Source: Flammeovirgaceae bacterium UBA2338 (lineage in GTDB: Bacteria > Bacteroidota > Bacteroidia > Cytophagales > Cyclobacteriaceae). Taken from it: a stretch of 64,000 nt of DNA. Positions within the stretch are counted from its first letter, which is position 1; each line of letters begins with the position of its first letter. Both the position numbers and the translations under genes were made by a program. The stretch is from assembly GCA_002344795.1 (NCBI GenBank), contig DDUM01000028.1, positions 37,627 to 101,626 of the forward strand, given 5' to 3'. Positions 59,933 to 64,000 of this stretch are shown one piece after another. The notes below the pieces were generated by a model. The model was not told the origin of the DNA, ran no database searches, and saw only the letters and a program-made list of their open reading frames with translations.

Positions 59933-60982
59933 ATGACCTTCCAAAATAAATTTCAAAATCTGGTCAACTGGCAGCCTTCCAGTGAACAGCAAATCACTAG
60001 TATAGACGCACATACCGGTGGCGAACCACTAAGAATCATTACAGGTGGCCTACCTGAAATCAAAGGCGATACTATTTTGGAAAAGAGAAGGTACATGAGG
60101 GAAAACCTTGACTACATCAGAAAGACTTTGATGTGGGAACCACGTGGACATGCCGATATGTATGGTTGTATCATTACACCACCCGTTACCCCTGAAGCTC
60201 ATTTTGGTGTATTATTCCTTCACAACGAAGGGTACAGTACCATGTGTGGTCATGGTATTATAGCGGTAACCAAAGTAGCGTTGGAGTGTGGGATGCTGCC
60301 CATGAAAGGGAATACAACTCCCGTCAACATTGACTCCCCTGCCGGATTGATCAGGGCATTCGCAATAATTAACAACAACAAAGTAGAGAGTGTTTCTTTT
60401 ATTAATGTCCCCTCCTTTGTGCAGGCATTGGATCAAACAGTAAATGTAACTGGCATCGGTAAAGTAAAATATGACATTGCTTATGGCGGTGCCTTTTATG
60501 CTTATGTGAATGCGGACGAGATAGGATTAGGTATGACTGCCAATGACCACGATGAGTTGATAGAAAAAGGAATGGCCATTAAACGTGCCGTGATGAAGGC
60601 CTTTATTTTTAAACATCCTTTTGAAGCCGACCTTAACTTTCTTTACGGCACCATATTTACTGGAGCATCGCTCACTAAAAATGCCGACAGCAGGAACGTT
60701 TGCATTTTCGCTGAAGGCGAAGTGGACCGAAGCCCAACGGGAACAGGAGTAAGTGGGAGGATGGCGTTACATTATGCCAGGGGTGACATCAAGATCGGAG
60801 AAACCATGGTGATAGAAAGTATTGTAGGGAGTACCTTCAAGTGCAGCGTAAAAGAAACAACAACGTTTGGCCCTTACGATGCCGTGATTCCCGAGGTAGA
60901 GGGCACTGCGCACATTACCGGGAAGCATACTTTTATCATTGATCCGGAAGATCCGTTGAAGGATGGGTTTATTTTTAGGTAA
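59933..60982 (+). CDS. trans-3-hydroxy-L-proline dehydratase (proline racemase family)
   Basis: A 349-residue cytosolic enzyme of the proline racemase superfamily. The first catalytic motif is intact: MCGHG with the catalytic Cys, after IDAHTGGEPLRI. In the second motif, DRSPTGTGVSGRM, Thr takes the place of the second Cys of proline racemase and 4-hydroxyproline epimerase. That Cys/Thr pair is the mark of trans-3-hydroxy-L-proline dehydratase, which yields delta-1-pyrroline-2-carboxylate. No hydroxyproline pathway partner lies adjacent, so the substrate is inferred from the residue alone. A heptamer repeat starts within its stop codon. Confidence 0.9.
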   Translation: MTFQNKFQNLVNWQPSSEQQITSIDAHTGGEPLRIITGGLPEIKGDTILEKRRYMRENLDYIRKTLMWEPRGHADMYGCIITPPVTPEAHFGVLFLHNEGYSTMCGHGIIAVTKVALECGMLPMKGNTTPVNIDSPAGLIRAFAIINNNKVESVSFINVPSFVQALDQTVNVTGIGKVKYDIAYGGAFYAYVNADEIGLGMTANDHDELIEKGMAIKRAVMKAFIFKHPFEADLNFLYGTIFTGASLTKNADSRNVCIFAEGEVDRSPTGTGVSGRMALHYARGDIKIGETMVIESIVGSTFKCSVKETTTFGPYDAVIPEVEGTAHITGKHTFIIDPEDPLKDGFIFR

Positions 60983-61020
60983 TCGGTTGTCGGTAATCTG
61001 TGGGTCGGTAATCGGTAATC
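60981..61020 (+). repeat. Heptamer tandem repeat AATCGGT-type
   Basis: Units AATCGGT, TGTCGGT, AATCTGT, GGTCGGT (after one extra G), AATCGGT, AATC. The first unit begins within the TAA stop of the preceding gene. The same heptamer family recurs at 63345-63379, again at a stop codon. Confidence 0.78.
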
Positions 61021-61026
61021 TTCACA

Positions 61027-61049
61027 AGCACGGAAGTAACTTCTCACCA
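61027..61049. repeat. GGAAGT/ACTTCC palindromic repeat, copy 1 (degenerate)
   Basis: AGCACGGAAGTAACTTC then TCACC: a copy of the palindromic element AGCACGGAAGTAACTTCCGC with a worn right arm. Other copies: 61775, 63435, 63706 and 63891. Confidence 0.7.
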
Positions 61050-61102
61050 GGTAAAGGTCTGTTCACGATAGCTCCAGGTCGATTCTTCAATTAAAATTTA
61101 AG

Positions 61103-61110
61103 TATATTTG
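61103..61110 (+). promoter_or_regulatory. -7 element TATATTTG just before the MNT gene
   Basis: A perfect TAnnTTTG box ends three bases before the ATG at 61114. If used, the transcript would be nearly leaderless, or translation would begin at the internal ATG 61123. Confidence 0.4.
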
Positions 61111-61113
61111 ACT

Positions 61114-61449
61114 ATGAATCTGATGACCCTATTAAGAGAAAAGCATTCCGACTTTGTGGATTTATGTAGATCGCATAAAGTGGATAAAATCTATGCCTTC
61201 GGGTCATCCATTACCGACCACTTTGATCCTGAGAAGAGCGACATAGATATAGTCGTTAAAATTGACATTGATGAACCGGCTGACCGAGGAGAAGCTTTAC
61301 TTTCCTTGTGGGACAAGCTTGAAATTCTTTTTCAGAGAAAGGTCGATTTATTGACTGAAGACTCAATCCGAAATCCCTATCTCAAAGCAAATATCAATCG
61401 GACAAAAAGGTTAATCTATGACGGAGAAGGAGAAAAAGTTTTTGTCTGA
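61114..61449 (+). CDS. mntA: MNT nucleotidyltransferase antitoxin
   Basis: A 111-residue minimal nucleotidyltransferase: IYAFGSSITDHFDPEKSDIDIVVK carries the GS...SDIDI motif, with both metal aspartates, and KVDLLTEDSI supplies the third acidic site. In type VII toxin-antitoxin systems MntA AMPylates the partner HEPN toxin and silences it. Start ATG 61114 chosen over a TTG two codons upstream. It overlaps the HEPN gene by 32 bases. An alternative start is ATG 61123. Confidence 0.92.
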   Translation: MNLMTLLREKHSDFVDLCRSHKVDKIYAFGSSITDHFDPEKSDIDIVVKIDIDEPADRGEALLSLWDKLEILFQRKVDLLTEDSIRNPYLKANINRTKRLIYDGEGEKVFV

Positions 61450-61741
61450 CATTTCCAACTCAATTGATCTTATTGAGCGCTTTACAAAAGACCTTAAATC
61501 ATTTGCTGAATATCAAAAGGACTTAAAAACCAAGGGAGCTGTTGAACGACATCTGGGAATAATTGGAGAAGCGGTCAATAAATTTTTGAGAGAATCAGAC
61601 AATAACAATCTAAAAAATGCTTCGCAAATAATCAGTTTAAGAAACAGACTCATTCACTCCTACGATAATGTTGACGACTCTATTATCTGGTCTATAATAC
61701 CAGATACTTACGGCCTCTTAAAGATGAGGTTAAAAACCTAA
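61418..61741 (+). CDS. hepT: HEPN (DUF86) ribonuclease toxin
   Basis: A 107-residue all-alpha HEPN protein of the HepT (DUF86) type. The catalytic motif is SLRNRLIHSYDNVD: RNxLIH fits R-X4-6-H, and the tyrosine after it (RX4HXY) is the residue AMPylated by MntA in the studied system. HepT cleaves RNA when released. The reading frame overlaps mntA by 32 bases in another frame, a tight coupling suited to fixed stoichiometry. Palindromic repeats flank the pair on both sides. Confidence 0.93.
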   Translation: MTEKEKKFLSDISNSIDLIERFTKDLKSFAEYQKDLKTKGAVERHLGIIGEAVNKFLRESDNNNLKNASQIISLRNRLIHSYDNVDDSIIWSIIPDTYGLLKMRLKT

Positions 61742-61774
61742 ATGATGTAAGCTAACCAGAGTGGCCGAACAATT

Positions 61775-61798
61775 AGCACGGAAGTTAACTTCCGTACC
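61775..61798. repeat. GGAAGT/ACTTCC palindromic repeat, copy 2
   Basis: Contains a perfect 18-base palindrome, ACGGAAGTTAACTTCCGT (61778-61795), preceded by AGC and followed by ACC. It lies 33 bases after the HEPN stop; copy 1 lies before the MNT gene. Confidence 0.78.
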
Positions 61799-61921
61799 AG
61801 GTTAAAAAAAAGGCTTCAAAACACCCCATCCCTACTAAAAACTACAAAAAGCCATTTTTCATTTTCAACTATTCTTGTACACTTAATTTCCCTATATTCA
61901 TCCACAAAAAAAGAAAGGCTC

Positions 61922-63343
61922 ATGTTTCAGAAACTCCCCTCCTTCTTACTGCTGGCATTTTTGGCGATGCAATCCTGCTCGGCACAACCCCAACAAGATA
62001 TCAACAAAGACGCTTTCAACCTTATTGAAAAATGGATGGAAGCCCAGCGCGACTACCAGCACCTGCCCGGCATCTCCGCTTCCATTGTCAAAGATCAGGA
62101 AATCATTTGGAGCAAAGCCTTTGGAAACGCCAGCGACAATGTGAGCGCCTCCCCCGGTACACTCTACAGCATCTGCTCTATCTCCAAACTGTTCACCTCC
62201 GTGGCCATCATGCAATTGTACGATGCCGGTAAACTCAGGCTGGACGATGAAGTAAAATCCGTATTGCCTTCGTTCAACATTCAACAACAACACAAGGACA
62301 GTGGCCCTATCACCATACGCTCACTCCTCACCCACTCCTCCGGTTTGCCCAGAGAAGCAGATGCTCCTTACTGGACGGGTCCGGACTTTCCCTTCCCTAC
62401 CAAAGAAGAGGTCAACAGTAAACTGGGTGGACAAGAAACATTGTATCCCGCCTCTACTTATTTCCAATACAGCAACCTGGGCATGTCACTGCTCGGAGAA
62501 GTAATTGAAGAAATTTCAGGGATGCCTTATGATGAGTATGTGGAGAAAAACATTTTGCAACCCCTGCGCCTGGCCAACACCCATCCTTATATGTCGGAAG
62601 CGCAGTGGGGAAAAGAGCTGGCCGTAGGTTACGGAGCCATGAAACGCGATGGCACCCGCGACAAGATTGCCTTGTTTGACGCGAAGGGCATCACCGCTGC
62701 TGCTGGCTATTCTTCTAATGTGGAAGACCTGGGTCGGTTTGCCAGCTGGCAATTCCGCCTGCTGGAAAAAGGAGGAAGTGAATTGCTAAAATCTTCTACG
62801 CTGAAAGAAATGCATAGGGTGCAATGGGTGGATCCCGACTGGGGTGTGCATTGGGGACTTGGGTTTGTTGTTTCACAAAACGATGGCACCACCCTGGTCA
62901 GTCATGGTGGCTCGTGCCCGGGGTACCGCACTACCTTGCAGATGGATACCAAAAACAAAATGGCCTATACGGTGATGATCAATGCAGGTGGAGAAAGTCC
63001 GGAGAAGTTTGCCCGCGAGCTGCGCAACATTATGGACAAAGTGCCTAAGGATAAAAAAGCGAAAAAGACCAGCGTTAATCTGGAGACCTATGCAGGCCGA
63101 TATAGCGCACAGCCGTGGGGTTCGGAAACCGTAGTAGTGCCCTGGTATGGCGACCTGGCCATCATGGGGCTGCCTACAGACAATCCCGATGAGGCGATGA
63201 CCTTGCTTCAGCATGTAAGCGGAGACACTTTCAAGCGCATACGCGATGATAAAACCCTGGGTGAGGAAATTACATTTGAGAAGAAAGACGGCAAAGTGAC
63301 CAAGATGTGGAGGAATAATAATTTTTCTACGAGGATAGATTAG
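61922..63343 (+). CDS. Serine hydrolase lipoprotein, beta-lactamase class C fold
   Basis: A 473-residue exported hydrolase; the signal ends AMQSC (lipobox), then SAQPQ. Catalytic set: SISK in CSISKLFTSVAIM, YSN in YFQYSNLGMSLLGEV, and SHGGSCPGYRT as the HxG element. After residue about 380 a separate beta-domain (TYAGRYSAQPWGSE) resembles the lipocalin-like C-terminal domain of some LACTB/esterase members. Probably an esterase or D-peptidase; a distinct paralogue of the 56.8-kb hydrolase rather than a recent copy. Confidence 0.88.
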   Translation: MFQKLPSFLLLAFLAMQSCSAQPQQDINKDAFNLIEKWMEAQRDYQHLPGISASIVKDQEIIWSKAFGNASDNVSASPGTLYSICSISKLFTSVAIMQLYDAGKLRLDDEVKSVLPSFNIQQQHKDSGPITIRSLLTHSSGLPREADAPYWTGPDFPFPTKEEVNSKLGGQETLYPASTYFQYSNLGMSLLGEVIEEISGMPYDEYVEKNILQPLRLANTHPYMSEAQWGKELAVGYGAMKRDGTRDKIALFDAKGITAAAGYSSNVEDLGRFASWQFRLLEKGGSELLKSSTLKEMHRVQWVDPDWGVHWGLGFVVSQNDGTTLVSHGGSCPGYRTTLQMDTKNKMAYTVMINAGGESPEKFARELRNIMDKVPKDKKAKKTSVNLETYAGRYSAQPWGSETVVVPWYGDLAIMGLPTDNPDEAMTLLQHVSGDTFKRIRDDKTLGEEITFEKKDGKVTKMWRNNNFSTRID

Positions 63344-63344
63344 T

Positions 63345-63379
63345 AATCAGTGATCGGTGGTCGGTAATCAGTAATCGGT
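63345..63379 (+). repeat. Heptamer tandem repeat at serine-hydrolase stop
   Basis: Five exact 7-base units, AATCAGT, GATCGGT, GGTCGGT, AATCAGT, AATCGGT (consensus DRTCRGT), start one base after the TAG. Confidence 0.8.
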
Positions 63380-63404
63380 TCCAGAAAGCTATCGGGACGG
63401 TAAC

Positions 63405-63418
63405 TGGATGCTTGATGC
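63405..63418 (+). repeat. Heptamer repeat TGGATGC, TTGATGC
   Basis: Two 7-base units related to those following aspS at 56741-56775. Confidence 0.5.
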
Positions 63419-63659
63419 TGGGGCTAGCCTCATAAGCACGGAAGTAACTTCCGCGCTAGTTGTAGGTCGGTTGGGTCGCTCCAAATTAAAAAGCACTTGT
63501 AAGTAGTTCCCGTCACTCAGAGCGTAAGCGAGGAGCCTCATACTCTGAATGATGGTATAGTCGGGATTCAGCCGTCCCTCCCAAATTAATAGGTACTTGT
63601 CAGTAGTTCGCGCCTCTCTGAGCGTAAGCGAAGAGTCTCATACTCAAAATGAGATTCAT

Positions 63660-63692
63660 CCTGCCTCCCGATAGCTATCAGGAGCAGGCAGG
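63660..63692. repeat. CCTGCC...GGCAGG hairpin with CCCGATAGCTATCRGG core, copy 1
   Basis: A nested palindrome: outer arms CCTGCC and GGCAGG, inner CCCGATAGCTATCAGG (one mismatch). The matching copy at 63845-63877 has a perfect inner palindrome. Confidence 0.82.
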
Positions 63693-63844
63693 CGCCTCCT
63701 TCATAAGCACGGAAGTACCTTCCGCGCTAGTTGGAGATGGTATAGTCGGGATTCAGCCGTCACTCCCAAATTAATAAGTACTTGTCAGCAGTTCGCGCCT
63801 CTCTGAGCGTAAGCGAAGAGTCTCAAACACAAAATGAGATTCTT

Positions 63845-63877
63845 CCTACCTCCCGATAGCTATCGGGAGCAGGCAGG
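63845..63877. repeat. CCTACC...GGCAGG hairpin with perfect CCCGATAGCTATCGGG core, copy 2
   Basis: The inner 16 bases, CCCGATAGCTATCGGG, are a perfect palindrome; the outer left arm has one change (CCTACC). Confidence 0.85.
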
Positions 63878-64000
63878 CGCCTCCTTCATAAGCACGGAAG
63901 TAACTTCCGCGCTAGTTGGGGGTATAGTCGGGATTCAGCCGTCACTGCCAAATTAATAAGTACTTGTTAGTAGTTCCCGTCACTCTGAGCGTAAGCGAAG

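Larger units (their letters stand above)
63428..64000. repeat. Tandem array of about 185-bp palindrome-rich repeats
   Basis: Units are anchored by ATAAGCACGGAAGTAACTTCCGC at 63435, 63706 and 63891, and by TATAGTCGGGATTCAGCC at 63556, 63741 and 63923, giving spacings of about 185 bases. The first unit is longer (271 bases) because part is duplicated internally. Each unit has the GGAAGT/ACTTCC palindrome, an AAATTAATA...ACTTGT stretch and CTCTGAGCGTAAGCGAAGAG. The two complete units also have a CCCGATAGCTATCGGG hairpin. No coding frame is credible and the array runs off the window. Confidence 0.88.

Noticed and set aside
63428..64000. CRISPR array at the window end
   Set aside because: Units of about 185 bases are themselves conserved with no short repeat/unique spacer pattern, and no cas gene is present.

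Overview
The window is chromosomal DNA from a member of the phylum Bacteroidota, most likely order Cytophagales. The support is: AT-rich, densely packed genes; promoters of the Bacteroidota type (TAnnTTTG at about -7, sometimes TTG at about -33); few Shine-Dalgarno sequences; many short lipoproteins with LxxC signal ends; TonB-plug proteins, DUF2911, DUF3347, DUF3127 and YceI proteins; and ECF-sigma/Ser-Thr-kinase and Wza/Wzc/CpsB gene sets. I name no species.

Layout. 1-7.9 kb is a copper/heavy-metal efflux island: the TolC tail, a truncated duplicate of the adaptor N-terminus, a CusB adaptor, a small metal-binding lipoprotein, a TlpA thioredoxin, a Met/His/Cys-rich BNR propeller lipoprotein, a CopA ATPase and a DUF2911 lipoprotein. 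7.9-10.8 kb holds a 37-residue Lys-rich protein, an orphan gene under a palindrome-dense promoter, a Crp/Fnr regulator with YceI, and an S1/P1 nuclease. 10.8-15 kb is a compact four-gene amidoligase cassette: C39-like cysteine peptidase, RLAN/RimK-type ATP-grasp ligase, GCS2-type carboxylate-amine ligase and N-formylglutamate amidohydrolase-like protein. It should make and process a small peptide-like product I cannot name. 15-20 kb has a membrane-anchored HhH protein abutting a 1338-residue SF1 helicase.

20-31.5 kb holds an M20 amidohydrolase, a TPR lipoprotein, thrB-thrC, a PKD/beta-helix lipoprotein, a kinase-TPR receptor with its ECF sigma factor, and a scarred locus. That locus contains an intact tRNA-Arg(CCT), a broken GIY-YIG gene and a tRNA-Arg copy split by two palindromic elements, followed by hflX. 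31.7-38.2 kb is the front of an exopolysaccharide locus: GT4, RmlC, Wza, Wzc, CpsB and an SDR. 38.3-44.2 kb is a likely operon of TPR protein, phosphosulfolactate synthase, DUF368 lipid-carrier translocase, aroE and uvrB.

44.3-54.8 kb has a small outer-membrane protein, a TonB-plug surface protein with a palindromic operator, sodB, a run of amino-acid metabolism genes (EamA exporter, cupin, PLP decarboxylase, PaiB, ilvE, GNAT, GreA-like), a DUF3127 protein with an SSB-like tail, and tadA. 55-63.3 kb has aspS, two serine hydrolases, a TPR lipoprotein, a bestrophin-like protein, a trans-3-hydroxy-L-proline dehydratase and a MNT/HEPN toxin-antitoxin pair. The last 650 bases are a tandem array of palindrome-rich repeats running off the window.

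Two features stand out at the DNA level. Degenerate 7-8-base tandem repeats start at or next to the stop codons of several genes. Palindromic elements sit between genes, with two inserted inside a tRNA copy. The most interesting functional unit is the amidoligase cassette.
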